Notes: generated from the sequence alone by a model not told the origin. Positions 12,442 to 23,560 are shown, counted from the first letter of the stretch. The stretch: DNA of 64,000 nt from Nilaparvata lugens (GCF_014356525.2 NC_052515.1:23629212-23693211), one strand, 5' to 3'. Translations and numbers: made by a program.

Positions 12442-12505
12442 TAGTATATTGTGTTTCTTCAATATTCAGTCTGAGCATCTGATAAATTCCAAAACTCTTT
12501 TCCAG

Positions 12506-12626
12506 GTTTTTGATCGAGGGATTAAGAGACATATCAGCAAGACGAGAAGATACAATGAACATTTTCCATTTTCCCTCGTCAAACCAGTATACAGTAGCTG
12601 AAATCACAAGCTGGGAAGGAAATAAG
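12506..12626 (+). CDS. Candidate internal coding exon, possibly dipeptidyl-peptidase-IV-like
   Basis: A pyrimidine-rich CTCTTTTCCAG precedes position 12506, and AATAAG|GTAACA follows 12626, so the segment has a plausible acceptor and donor. Of its three frames one is fully open: one base, then 40 codons. The translation begins FLIEGLRDISARRED and ends with YTVAEITSWEGNK. Residue composition is protein-like and not low complexity. The ending, and an initial F-hydrophobic run followed by a basic/acidic stretch, loosely resemble the DPP4/DPP6/DPP10 propeller repeat, where a strand is followed by ITxGxWxVTxI and a D/E-G-N-K turn before IYYL. That resemblance comes from memory and is weak. The exon would start in phase 2 and end in phase 0. 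No neighbouring exon of the same protein was found in the window. It could also be an exon of another protein or a chance frame. Confidence 0.35.
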
Positions 12627-13099
12627 GTAACAATCTTGAAAAATATACAGTCAATAACAATTTATTTTGAATAATCCAATAGCATAACCACTACTAGCTT
12701 CTCAGACAGTTATCCTTGCCTTAGTAGGCCTTTCTTGTAAGTAGGCCAAATCACGGTATTTAGATGAAAAGTCTTCTATATACCGTGGGCCAAATCATTC
12801 TTTTTGAATATACGAACTTTTAAGATTATACTAAAAGAATCACAATGAAAATTCAATCAAGATACAATAAAATATTCTTCAAAACTTTATTCATAAGATT
12901 TTTCAAGAAACAGTACAATATCAAGAGATTTGAAGAGTGGTAGAAGACAGATACGAGTATTGGAGAATTTGTTTCAATAACTTTTTTATACAAAAATTCC
13001 CTCTCCTTGAATCTCCCACAGTTCTACAAGAAACGGTCCAATCTTATAAACAAAAAACAATTTTTTACAATGAACTACAATCTTGAACTACAATGAGAT

Positions 13100-13210
13100 C
13101 CACGCATGCGCAGTTTGACTCAGTTTTGTGCTGTCTTTAGGCGCTCCTGTAGTTTGGCCATGCGACTCTTGCTCCAACGTGCTTTTGTCAGTCAGTTGGA
13201 CGAAGTTCCG
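13100..13210 (+). promoter_or_regulatory. Candidate core promoter with NRF1-like and initiator motifs
   Basis: ACGCATGCGCAG (13102-13113) fits the palindromic NRF1 consensus. TCAGT, the insect initiator core, occurs at 13120-13124, 13188-13192 and 13192-13196, and GGACG lies just downstream of the last. The patch holds more CpG than its surroundings. It stands directly before the possible first exon that ends at 13761. No TATA box is visible at the expected distance. Confidence 0.4.
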
Positions 13211-13761
13211 TGAAGTGAGTGGTTGTTTCATAGAAGCGAAGTTCATTTTTACGGTCTTTTCAACCTCGTGGTCTTTATCTCTACAAAATATTCGTGTTGG
13301 AAATGCAAAAATTTCTTGTGATTTTTGATAATAGTTTTACAGCGAGTCACATACTTTATAATAATCAGTGATTTACTGCCAAGTACTTTTTGGTGAACAA
13401 TCTCAAGTAGGTTATTATTTACTGTATTTGTATAATGTTGTACAGTCAAAAAAACTGTTAATTAGTGGTGGGGCTTCATAAAATATTTTTTAGTTATTTG
13501 GATACTAAGTTCTATGAAGTTTATCAACATTTGAAACATTGGGGAAAGTGCAAACGCAGTGCTACTTTTGTATTTAAATTTTGGAGGAGTTTCTAGATTG
13601 AGGAATTTACAAAAAACATCAATATTTTATTTTGTAATAAAAGGGCCAATTATAGTGTTTTTCGGTGTTTGGAAGATCAATAGTGTCTCTATTGTGTGTT
13701 GAGCTGTCATTGTGAACTTCTGGATATTCTCAAATCTTCAAGAAACCTGTTGCATTCAGAG
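13120..13761 (+). other. Possible non-coding first exon (5' UTR) with strong splice donor
   Basis: The downstream end is CAGAG|GTGAGTTT (13761|13762), an excellent 5' splice site. The region has stops in every frame and many short ATG frames, so it would be untranslated. It contains none of the repeats that recur elsewhere in the window. If real, the transcription start is near one of the TCAGT motifs and the following intron runs rightward. Exon length would be 570-640 bp depending on the start. It could also be chance co-occurrence of a CpG patch and a donor. Confidence 0.35.
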
Positions 13762-13763
13762 GT

Positions 13764-15206
13764 GAGTTTGAGCTAAATTTATTGGATGCTATTCAAATTA
13801 CGTTTTGATTTTTCAATGAATGGGTTTTCACTCTACTATATGCATATTTGGCTCTTATTTGTTGGTGTAATTCCAGGGATGTTTGAATCCTTAGTAAAAT
13901 ATCACATTATTCTGAATAGAGAATTGACAGTTTAGTAAATAAGCCTGAATTAAATAATCTTGGCTGATGCTTAATCAGTCAAATCATGTTTCGTTTCCCA
14001 TTCTTCCATAAATCACATACCAGATGACTATCCAGAAAAAAGATTTAAATCCATATCCTATTTTGATAACTTCATCAACTTTATCAATAGGATAAAATTC
14101 TATATTCTATAAAATTCTATATAAAAATATGATCAAATTTTATGTTATTAAAATATACTAGAAGTTCTGTGAACAGTGGACCTCACGCAGTGTTCTCATC
14201 CACAAGTACCTGACTGATGTCACTTTTTTTAAATGTTGAAAAATTAATTTTACGTTTGAATTTGTATTCCATATGATATAATTCATCCAGTTCCGTGATA
14301 ATCTTTCTATCTGATGAAAATTAATTTTTTACAATCAAAAATGTTATAACTTCTCCAGCATTATTTAGAATCTTAGACCTCACTTCGCTCGGTCAATTAT
14401 CTTATCAAAATGGGATAAGATACAAGATGACATTTGTATCAGTCATTTAAGGATATCTGCTAGAGAATTCCGAATGAAAAAACTCATCACACTTGTATCT
14501 AGAAAAAATTGAAACATGCGAAAAATTGAATAATAAATGAAGGATAAAAAGGTTCTCCGTAGAGGAAGCTCAAAGGTTTCTGCCTCAAAATTCGAGGGAT
14601 GAAGTTAAGATCGAAGTTTTCAGATCCAATTGAAACACTCCAGAGTGTAGAAGCTAATTGTTTGAAGTTTAGAGTCAAGTTAAGAACTCTCTCCAGATGT
14701 TTTGAAATTAACTCCAGATTCCGAGAGAACGCTTGCTCCACTCCCGTCAACTAACACTAGTCCAACTAGACATTTTAATAATAATTTTCCTCAAAACTCA
14801 ATATCTCACGTTAATTTTTCCGCTAGTGGTTTATTTTCTTAGAGATAATTAAATTAATCTATTTTTGGCATAAAATTATTTTTATTTGGGAAAAACTCTG
14901 GCTTAGTCCAATGGGACAAAGGTCTAATAGCTTATTCATAGTTCAGTAATAGAACTCTTAGGATCCTTATTATGAGTGTATTTCATTATAAATACATTAT
15001 GTATTTCATTATTTTTTTCCCATGAGAAGTCTTTCTCCCATAAAAGGCAAAGAAGGTTATCATTGTCAACACTTTCAACGATGTTATCATTAATGTTGTA
15101 GGAACCGAAACCAATTCCTCCTCATCCTTATTTCAATAAATAATTAGTTGACACATCTTCAAGTATTTTATGGAATTTGAACGAAAATGTTTCATTCCAT
15201 TGTGTA
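13764..15206. other. Unique AT-rich DNA, no gene seen
   Basis: If the donor at 13762 is real, this is the 5' part of an intron. Short frames only; the 83-codon minus frame at 14499-14750 has no motif. Confidence 0.35.
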
Positions 15207-15292
15207 ATTCACAAAACTGTCCGCATTCCCTATAAATAACAATAATACTTCCCATTCAACCATTCCTATGTAAAGTGAATCACACTATAAAC
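15207..15292 (+). repeat. Palindromic repeat F, single copy
   Basis: AACTGTCCGCATTCCCTATA, CTTCCCATTCAACCATTC and AAAGTGAATCACACTATA occur in the forward order of the family. Confidence 0.55.
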
Positions 15293-15379
15293 GTTTTTTA
15301 TCCACATTATAAGAAAGAACAACGTTGTTGCCCTCCATTAGAATTCAGAAGAAAGCATTCATCTTTCTGAAATGTTATT

Positions 15380-15870
15380 ACAGCCTCCATTGAAGAGAAA
15401 ACACGTGTGCCATCACCATCAGCATCAGCATAAACCTCTTGAGGCGCTTTTCAAATTAATTCATTCGAATCAATTACAAGACACGAATGTGGTTCCACAC
15501 TGGTAGCTCTCGCATATATAAATAATTCATTTATTCATTCACTCGAAATCCAGCCATCGCCGTAGAGCCAATCCACAATCATCATGACTTTGTATTATTC
15601 CTTCTCCTTCTTTTTCTTTCTCTCTTCTGCGTCTTTAAGACGTAACAATAATATTCGAAACTCGTGGAAATATGAGCGACGGTGGCGGCAATTCTTTTTC
15701 CTCGTTTTATTTCTTGTTTTCGCTTCTTTCTTCAAATTCAAAGCGAGGTAAAGCCTATTGTTAGAGCCGGTTTTAACCTTGAAAGTCGGTGGACGATACA
15801 GAACGTCTGGAAACGTCGCAAATGAATATTCATTTGGGCTGGAATAGCTTCAACTCGTGAGCCAAATTGG
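15380..15870. other. Non-repetitive island with regulatory character
   Basis: The segment contains CpG-bearing phrases unlike nearby AT-rich DNA: ACACGTGTGCC (E-box), CTTTAAGACGTAACAATAAT, GAGCGACGGTGGCGGCAA, AACGTCGCAAATGAATATTC. It also has several ATTA/TAAT cores and a CACCATCAGCATCAGCAT run. It has no open frame. It looks like a cis-regulatory or conserved non-coding element, but conservation cannot be seen from one sequence. Confidence 0.3.
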
Positions 15871-16149
15871 AAGTACTCATTAGCTTGTAGTAGCCTATAT
15901 TATTCCAAATTGTGTTTCTAACCAACTGAAGTTGTGATTGCAAAGAAAGAGCTGAATTTTACTTGAAAATCCGAAAAATAAGTAATATGTAGCTCGTATG
16001 ATGCTTGTGAGAACTTGAAACTGTACTCTCCTTCAAGTTTGATTGAGAAGAAATGATTGATTTATGAAGAAATTCACTTGTCATTTTGTTCAAAAATACT
16101 AAAACTGAGAAACACAATATTATACTACTGTTTATACTACAATATTATA
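15871..16149. other. No feature seen
   Basis: AT-rich sequence without a recognisable frame or repeat. Confidence 0.4.
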
Positions 16150-16310
16150 TATTTTACTGTTTATAAAATTCAGGAGAAAAAGACAAGTTTTGGACTGAGC
16201 CTGTCACTTTTCCCCCAGTCTCAGCTATATGTATAAATGATAATATGTAATTGTATTAATTAATAATTCTAAATTAAAAATCAGCTCTTCCTTGGTCATT
16301 CATATTCATA
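16150..16310 (+). repeat. LINE/SINE 3' tail with hairpin (family G, copy 3)
   Basis: AGGAGAAAAAGACAAG, the shared TTTTGGACTGAGCCTGTC core and ACTTTTCCCCC, then an AT-rich tail. The stem differs in bases from other copies but keeps the pairing. Confidence 0.45.
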
Positions 16311-17017
16311 TTTATTCATGTAATCAAGGAAAATTAAAACAATCATTAGAAGAGGATAAATATTAAGTTCAACCCAAAACCGTTTCTCTCTCAAGGTTTA
16401 CTCTCTTTAAAAAATAAGGGTTTGTTTCGTTTCTATAAATTTTTTACGGTAAGTCATCTAGCACATTTTCGATTCTCAACATGTGAGACAATCAAGCTTC
16501 CAATCAATGTTGAATGAGGTTATTTTCTAATGGTGCACACATCAAATACATGGAAATTGAAATAGGGACGATACAAAAGAAAGAACAATTGGAAATGTGC
16601 ATAGGAGTTGGAATCAACCAATAATGTGAAGCTCCTGACATCACATCAGTTCACCAGAATCGAGATTAGTTTGGTGTAATTTGAATAAAAACCCATGATC
16701 AGAGCAATGATAACAGGCTCAAATTATGACGCTCAAGACCATTTTATTTACTAATGTAGGCTTATTTGGGCTAATGTGGGGGGCTTATCAAAATAATGCT
16801 CAGAAGTCACTTTGGATTGATAATTTAATTGATATTAATGATTAGGATTAATATTTTAATTAATATTAATGATTAATATTTTTATATTAGGATATTTCAT
16901 TTTTCCTTCAATGGTATAGATAGTAGTATAGAGTAAAGATACCGTAAATATACCGAGATTATTTTTGTATCTGATCTTAGCAAGCTTCAGTATGCAAACC
17001 AATCATTCAGGATTTAT
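16311..17017. other. No gene seen
   Basis: Contains a GTAAGT at 16449-16454 with a poor exon side (ACG), and a short duplicated TTAATATTAATGATTA motif at about 16825-16880. Nothing coding. Confidence 0.35.
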
Positions 17018-17114
17018 GCATACAGAGAATGGTCAGGTGTTCAGAGTTCCAGCGGTCCTAAGAGGAGATAGATCCTTCTAAGGACCCTCTGACCGCTGAC
17101 CGCTCTCTGTGTGC
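17018..17114. repeat. Short imperfect foldback
   Basis: CATACAGAGAATGGTCAG at the left and CTGACCGCTCTCTGTGTG at the right are imperfect inverted ends. Inside, AGCGGTCCTAAGAGGA and TTCTAAGGACCCTCTGACCG pair partly. Possible degraded MITE. Confidence 0.4.
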
Positions 17115-17135
17115 ACACACCCTCAACAGCACTTA

Positions 17136-17276
17136 GTGCCGGTTGCACAAAAGCCGGTTAAATTTTAACCGTGATTAATCCCACGAGAACCAATCAGAGA
17201 AGCCGTCTTTTCAAAAACGCGATCTCGTGGAGTTAATCACGGTTAAAATTTAACCGGCTTTTTGTGCGACCGGGCC
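17136..17276. mobile_element. PIF/Harbinger-type MITE, 141 bp
   Basis: Long inverted ends: GTGCCGGTTGCACAAAAGCC and the complement of GGCCCGGTCGCACAAAAAGC, continuing through TTAAATTTTAACCGTGATTAA on both sides. The element is flanked by TTA (17133-17135 and 17277-17279), the 3-bp TWA duplication typical of PIF/Harbinger. A relative in the opposite orientation is at 48239-48378. Confidence 0.8.
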
Positions 17277-17304
17277 TTAATTTGTAATTGAAGCTCAGTC
17301 ATTG

Positions 17305-17398
17305 TGAGATTTACACGAAACTTTCAGCATCTCGTATACATATAACATCAGCAATTGTTCCCATTCGACCAATACTGACAAATTATAGTGGAGTCAAG
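17305..17398 (+). repeat. Palindromic repeat F, single copy
   Basis: GTGAGATTTACACGAAACTT, TTCAGCATC, GTTCCCATTCGACCAATACT and GACAAATTATAGTGGAGTC match the family order with many substitutions. Confidence 0.45.
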
Positions 17399-17520
17399 CA
17401 TCTAATAAGTACTGACAATGCCTTGTAAAGGTAATGGAAGAACCTAATCGGACATTACTGGACAGAACTCACCAGTAGACCAACTGACCGCACCGGATCA
17501 CTCTAATTACAGACTACACA

Positions 17521-18345
17521 ACAAGTCTACTGCTCTCTTTTTTATTCTTAACCTTCTTCTTTTTCTTCTCCACCATCTGCTGCTATGTCTTCTTGCTTTC
17601 CTCCTCTTCCTCTTCGAAGGACTAGTGCTGTACTGTTTCTTACATACTCTTCATTTTCTTTCTCTTCGAAAATTATAGGAAGAAAATGTCCTTTTCTACA
17701 ACTTTATTCTCTCTGTTCTTGTTCCTTTCTTGCTCCTGTTCCTATTGTTGTGTTGTTTTCTTCCTATTCCTCCTACTCTATACTCTTCTCACATGATTCC
17801 TCTCCTGCTTTTATATCCAGTATTCCCTCGTATATCCGTCTCCAGTATTATCTTACTCTTAATATACTGTACCAAATGTACTCTATATATTAAATTTACT
17901 TCATATAACACATCTGTTTACTATTATACCCCCACTCTACTTTTTCCTCCATTCATTCTGCCTCAGACTGATTCCTCCATTTCCATCAGCTGTTTCATTC
18001 TGCTCCATCTCCTACCTCGTATTTCCTTTTGGATCCACCTCTCTTCTATTTTTCTCTCATTTTCCCTACTCCTTTCTGTTCATTATTTTCTCAAACCCAA
18101 ATCTACTCTGAGATAATTTTCTTCTTCATTGGTAATGGTAGCTTTCCCTTTCTCTTCTAGCTCTTCTACACAACCATCCTAACCTCTACTTCATCCTTCT
18201 TTCAATTATCATTTTTCGTGCAACCCTTTTATTCACATTTAATGAGGAGACGGGAGAGATATACTATTCTTTCCCTGCTCTTCGATTATATCACTACACT
18301 TTACTTCTTCTTCCTTTTCCTTTCCTCCTTTACAGAATCCATTAA
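17521..18345. repeat. Polypyrimidine-rich tract
   Basis: The + strand is dominated by C and T in irregular CTT/CTC/TTC words with scattered A. Long frames here encode only Ser/Leu/Phe/Pro and are composition artefacts. Confidence 0.75.
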
Positions 18346-18439
18346 TATCCAATGCGAAAATATATTTCATTATTTGTATTAGTTTATCTGAGAATCAAAT
18401 TGGAGGGGGTCATCAACTGAGCAGCTCTTCACTATCTTT

Positions 18440-18780
18440 AATGTCTTTGTTCAATGGCTATAACTATCTTTAATGTCTTCAACTATCTTCCTTACCTCTC
18501 TAATTTATATTTTTTCTATTCATCTGACTTTTCATTCCCCTCTTTTCGGTTTTTACTTTGTTTTATTTTTCTCCTCTTCTTTTCCTTATCCTCTCCTACC
18601 TCCCTCCTTCTTTACTCTCCCTCCTTTCCTTCTCTAATTCATATTCTCTTTACTATCCAACTCCCTTATCATTCTCTCTTCCTTTTCTCAGTTCTCTTCC
18701 TTTTTTGTTCTTTCATTCTTTTATAATTTCCCCCTCCTTACCTAATATTCCCCTCTCACTCATCATTCTTCTACTTCTTT
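18440..18780. repeat. Polypyrimidine-rich tract
   Basis: Same type as the preceding block, separated from it by about 100 bp of mixed sequence. Confidence 0.7.
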
Positions 18781-19363
18781 TAACGGTTGGTGAAGTTTCA
18801 CTGTCAAACACAAGATCGACTCAAGTCTGCGTTGAGGCAGTGATCGTTTAACTTTCGCTGGCAAGGCAGAGAGGCACACGGTGTCTGTCTGCTTGATATA
18901 GCCCGATAATGAGCAAGAGTGGTTACCTACGCCTGCTTGGCAAGCCAAGTACCTACTCGGTGTTTAAGGAGAAAACAGTGCACTTTTCAACTCCACGGTG
19001 CACTTTCAATTTCTATAGTTTTTTGTCTGAGGGCTACACCAGTAATCAATTTTGAGGTTAGCTGGATATCGTGAATATATTAGAAAAAACGATAGTTTTT
19101 AAGAACGTTCTTAGCCAAGCACGCCTTAGTTGCTTAGCAACCAGCTAATAAGCTAGAAGCATTCACATTAGTCCTTGTTATTTGTTGATATTCAGGAGGC
19201 GAATTTAATGGTTGAAGAATTTGAGAACATGGTTTGCATCATAGAGAAACGAAACTATATTTCGTTCATCTCTGGTTTGCGGTGTCGACCCCGGAACTTT
19301 TAAGATCAGCTGTATAGACTTAATTGCTAGAATGATTGCCAATATTCGGTAACGGATAGGCAC
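18781..19363. other. Mixed-composition spacer, no gene seen
   Basis: This spacer between pyrimidine tracts contains CpG-bearing sequence (18800-18980) and the hairpin-like phrase GCCAAGCACGCCTTAGTTGC. No frame longer than about 60 codons and no known motif. Confidence 0.35.
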
Positions 19364-19611
19364 CAGAAGAAGGAGAAGAAGAAGAAGAAGAAGAAGAAGA
19401 AGAAGAAGAAGAAGAAGAAGAAGAAGAAGAAGAAGAAGAAGAAGAAGAAAAAGAAAAAAAAAGAAAAAGAAAAAGAAAAAGAAAAAGAAAAAGAAAAAGA
19501 AAAAGAAAAAGAAAAAGAAGAAGAAGAAGAGAAGAAGAAGAAGAAGATGAAGAAGAAGAAGAAGAAGAAGAAGAAGAAGAAGAAGAAGAAGAAGAAGAAG
19601 AAGAAGAAGAT
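19364..19611. repeat. (GAA)n compound microsatellite, about 248 bp
   Basis: Uninterrupted (AGA)n, then (AAAAAG)n, then (GAA)n again. The triplet expansion on the purine strand sits within a domain whose + strand is otherwise pyrimidine-rich. Such tracts can form triplex DNA. Confidence 0.95.
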
Positions 19612-19769
19612 TAGTTAATAATATTTGATACTCTACGAGATGTGTATCTGGAGTGGTTATCATGGAATCTCATAAAATATGCTTGAGAACGCGATTTTCC
19701 AAGATGGAGGAGCCAAACATGATTAACTGCAGGATGAATAAAAACTTTGTGATAATAATTAAGGACTGA

Positions 19770-19935
19770 AAATTTTGTAAAGTGAACATTTACAAGACTT
19801 AACCTATTTCGGACTATGTGTAGCCTTATCTAAATTTGGGAGAGGAATAGCACAAGGTTACCTTATTTTTTCTCTCCCTATCATTTTGATGATGTACTTA
19901 TTGTATGAATCAAAAAAGAATAAAAAATAATCAAT
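19770..19935 (+). repeat. LINE/SINE 3' tail with hairpin (family G, copy 4)
   Basis: AACCTATTTCGGACT, TCTAAATTTGGGAGAGGAAT, AGCACAAGGTTACCTTATTT and TTCTCTCCC followed by an A-rich tail. The stem is intact. Confidence 0.6.
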
Positions 19936-20464
19936 CCATCTAATATATAATATGCATAATACCTAATCATAATAATCTAATCTTTCTGTAGAATGATGAA
20001 ATTTCTAATCATAAAATATCGTAGATAATATAGTATATTGATTCTAAAGAAGAATGTACAGTGAGTCAATAGTAAGGTTATTTGGAGAAAGTTCAGATAT
20101 CTGGACTAGGAGTCTGGCTCATCACAATAACATATTTCGAAATTAGTGTGTTGAATTGAGTATTGAAACTCAAATTTCTCTATAGTAATTGATTCGTCAC
20201 AGATAGAATTGATATCAAGGTCAAAGATAAGAAGTCACGGAGTACTTCTAGCATATATTATGTACCTACTAGACCTTTTTAGATACACATAGTATGTACC
20301 CACTCCAGTTGTGATAATTTCTCACAAATAGCTCCAGAAATATGTCTGCAATCTGATTTATGATACATTTTATAGTGAATTCTGTGTATATTTTTGTTGT
20401 GTGTAAGAATGTGGGTGACCCACAGCTGTTGTTATGGTCTTGTCTAGCAACAAAAATACATCTC
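19936..20464. other. No feature seen
   Basis: AT-rich sequence without coding or repeat signal that I recognise. Confidence 0.4.
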
Positions 20465-21720
20465 GCATGCTCTTCTTCTTCTTTTTCTTGTTCATCTTCT
20501 TCCTCGAGTCCATCTCAACTTGCGTTATGCTATAAGTGCATCATTTTTCCCATTGTTGCTGCTACTGATGTTCCTCTTTCATGCTCTCTTTCTCTCTCTC
20601 ACTTCTATTCTATCGCCATCCTTTCCATCCTCTTCTTCTCTCCTCCCCTCTGTACAATCGTCTCCTCTTTCTCCTCTTCCCCCTCTTCCACCACTCATCC
20701 ATTACTCTATTCTCTCATGTGTCTCAGCTGTCTCATCTTATCCTCTATTCTTTTTTCTCCTGTCCTCTCTACATTCTTCTCATCTCCGTCCTTTCTTCTT
20801 CATTATCTTCTCCTTTTTCTCCTCTTATCTTTTGATCTTCTCCTTCCCCTTTATCTCTTCAACTTATCTCCTCCCTTCTCCTCTCTACAACTCTCTTTAC
20901 TTCCTCTTCTCTTTCTCTATTCTAACCTCCCTTCTTTCACTTCTCTTTTTTCGCATATTTTCTAAAGTTCTCTTCTCTCACGCAGTTCCTCTCTTCTATA
21001 CTTCAACAATCCTCCTTCTATTATATTTATTTATTTAATACATTTGCTTTTTAGGAAATTATCCTACAGCAGGTTGGATCCCTCAACCTTCTTATCCAAC
21101 CAACCCCAATTATCCTTCTCTAGTATCCATCTATATATGATTCTCTAGTCTTAATCTCCACTATAAATTCTCTACCTCCTCCTTTTATTCTCCTCTTTCC
21201 CATTTATCTCTTTACAATTCTCACCTTCTATTCGACCATCTTCTTTCTCTTATCTCTTCCTCATCTCCTTCTAATCATATCTCCTATTCTATACTTTCCC
21301 CCAGCCTCTTTTCTCGTCCTTCATTCTTCCTCATTTTCTCTCATTCTTCTTTTCTTAACTTTCTATAATTATCCTTTCCCTCACCCTCTATTTGATACTT
21401 CACTTCTCCCTCTCTTATTTTTCATCATCTTTATTCTACCCACAATTCTCTCCTCTATTGTGATGTGCAAAAATAACGAATACATATTGTAGTCAACATA
21501 AATGATGCACTTTTTTTCTCATAACTCTTCTCATTAGCCTCTAAACAATTCTTTTTCTCACTTCATCCACCCTCTATACCCTTTCTTATTACTCCACTCT
21601 CTTTTCATCATCTTTCTTCTTCTCCCAACAATTCTCTTCTTTTTCTCCTATCGCTCTCTATTCTATCATCTCCCACTCTTCTGTTTTCTCCTTTTTCTGT
21701 CCTTCTCTCCACAATGTAGG
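20465..21720. repeat. Long polypyrimidine-rich tract, about 1.25 kb
   Basis: Dominated by CTTCTC-, TCCTCT- and TTCATC-type words, with a short mixed interruption near 21440-21530. Frames up to about 200 codons are low-complexity artefacts. No strict tandem period is visible. Confidence 0.8.
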
Positions 21721-21954
21721 CCTACTCCAGTCCACGAAAAGGAGATTATGTTGTAATGGTCTGATTGATACCGTGACGAAGTGAGATGTTCACGGCAGTG
21801 GATGTGCAGTGCTAGGCCTAGATCGACCCCTTGTGGGGAGAAGCCGTGGAGAATGATGATAAAATCGGTGCTTCATGAAAAGATGATATTATGACGGTAG
21901 TCGTTGGGAACCCATGAGCGTTGAAAACGGAACTGAGAAGGCAGACGTACGAAA
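21721..21954. other. Mixed CpG-bearing spacer
   Basis: Contains CCGTGACGAAGTGAG, GTTCACGGCAGTGG and GAAACGGAACTGAG-like phrases between a Y-rich and an R-rich tract. No frame or repeat assigned. Confidence 0.3.
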
Positions 21955-22240
21955 TGGAAGATGGTTACGGAGAGAGAGGAGGGGAATGCTCGAGAATGAG
22001 TGGATGCTGGTGGACGAGAAGAGATAGAGGACAAAGAGAAGGTGGAAGAGAGGATGACGAAAGAAGATAAAGATGGAGAAGAAAGAGAAAAAGAAAAAAA
22101 GAAATAGAAATGAATGGGGAATGAGAATAAGGAGGAGGAGGAGGAGGAGGAGGAGGGGGAGAAGGAGGAGGATGAGGAAAAGTAGGAGGAGGAGGAGGAT
22201 GAGGAATGGTAGGAGGAGGAGGAGGAGGTGAAGAAAATGG
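21955..22240. repeat. Polypurine tract with (GGA)n core
   Basis: The tract ends in two (GGA)n-rich units (about 22131-22232), each containing GGATGAGGAA and AGTAGGA/GGTAGGA. Composition flips sharply from the preceding pyrimidine block. Confidence 0.8.
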
Positions 22241-22623
22241 CGAGTTTAAGAAATTTGACTAGAAGATAACCTTTTAGATAACCTTTTTGTTTATTTTGTA
22301 TTTGAAATTCTGTTTATTTTGTTTTCGAGAAATTCATTTCCCATTTTCCTCTGGATAACTTGCTCGAAAAGAATCAAGAATTCTTCCCTCTAATTGATAT
22401 AAACTTGAAAACAAAAGTTCACTCATTTTCTATAGTGCATGTGTTCTAATGCAAACTTCCCTATTCATCCCAATACAAGTCTCTCTCATACAGGAATGGA
22501 ATAATCAACACAGTCATGATAATAAATTATGTTAATGCACCAGTACACAAACTCAGCTTCAATAGTTGTCTTATACTTTGACTTGAAACTGTACAATCAT
22601 AATACTAAAGAAATTTGTGCTTT

Positions 22624-22730
22624 AATGAATGAATGGATGAATGAATGAATGAATGAATTTTATTTGCCAAAAACAAAATAAGCTTTACAAAAAATAAATA
22701 TAAGTATATGCTACTGCACTTAAACCAAGA
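22624..22730. repeat. (ATGA)n microsatellite with probable LINE tail
   Basis: (GAAT)n at 22624-22658 is followed by TTTTATTTGCCAAAAACAAA and ATAAGCTTTACAAAA. A tetranucleotide run beside such sequence is a common 3' end of inverted non-LTR copies. The class is not certain. Confidence 0.45.
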
Positions 22731-23150
22731 TAAATACATTTATTTAATTAGATATAATAACGAAATGATATTCTTTAAATTATAAATAATAGATATAAAA
22801 TGAAGATTCAATTTATGTTCACTTCTCTATGATGCTTGAAGGTGTTTTATCTACATTATTGGCCACATATTTCAAGGAGGTTGGAGGCTAACGTTGAAAT
22901 CTGTAAGATTGAAGATTGATAAGGATTTGGTTAAGGTTCTTGGACTTCTCAAGGTAGATTTATTTCTGCCTGAAGGAACTTACCTTTCCCTCCATCATAT
23001 TTGATAACATCATCCGAAATTAATTAAACATTTTGGTATAAGCTCATAATTTCCATGAATGAAAACTTGAATCAATAGGCTAAATTTTAATCATTTTCTC
23101 ATTAACAAGTCAACACCTTTGTTTTTCATAAATCAATCAAGATCCTGCGA
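22731..23150. other. No feature seen
   Basis: AT-rich, no gene or repeat recognised. Confidence 0.4.
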
Positions 23151-23189
23151 CACGATTGATCCAACAAACTTCAATTTATCCCGAGATAG

Positions 23190-23560
23190 ACAGAATGGTG
23201 ACCCCTGGGAATCTCAAACAAAAAGGTGGCGTCAACACTTTTTTCTCGAAGTGTGAAAAACAGGCTGGGACAAAGCGAGACTCCAATCTCCGCTGGGGGT
23301 GTGGGGGTGTCTGACAGAAAATTCGATTCCCACTTCAACTGGTAATAAATGTTCCATCACAGGGGGAGGGGGGGAGGATCGTTCCCGAGATTGTTTGTTT
23401 CTTTAAACGGGTAGCCAGGGCAGGAAATAATTCCACAAAGGCTCACAAACATCGGCCAGAGAAAAGTAATTGTTTTGCTAGGCGCCATTAAAAGATTTAC
23501 GGCTTGAGTCGGACAGGTTACAAATATATTTACGAGACTACAACTTCATTCTGAGCTGGA
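23190..23560. other. Non-repetitive island with regulatory character
   Basis: GC-richer than its surroundings and with ordered, complex phrases: GGTGGCGTCAACACTTTTTT, a GGGGGTGTGGGGGTGTC run, CGTTCCCGAGATTGTTTGTT, GCTAGGCGCCATTAAAAG, ATTTACGGCTTGAGTCGGAC and ATTTACGAGACTAC. The TTTACG cores resemble Caudal/Hox-class sites. No open frame. Conservation is unproven. Confidence 0.3.

Noticed and set aside
16440..16460. GTAAGT donor-like site
   Set aside because: Poor exon-side match (ACG) and no associated open frame or exon.
19205..19663. 152-codon poly-Leu/poly-Phe frame
   Set aside because: Translation of the (GAA)n microsatellite on the opposite strand.
20360..20965. 201-codon plus-strand frame
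   Set aside because: Composition artefact of a pyrimidine tract; overlapping frames are equally open.
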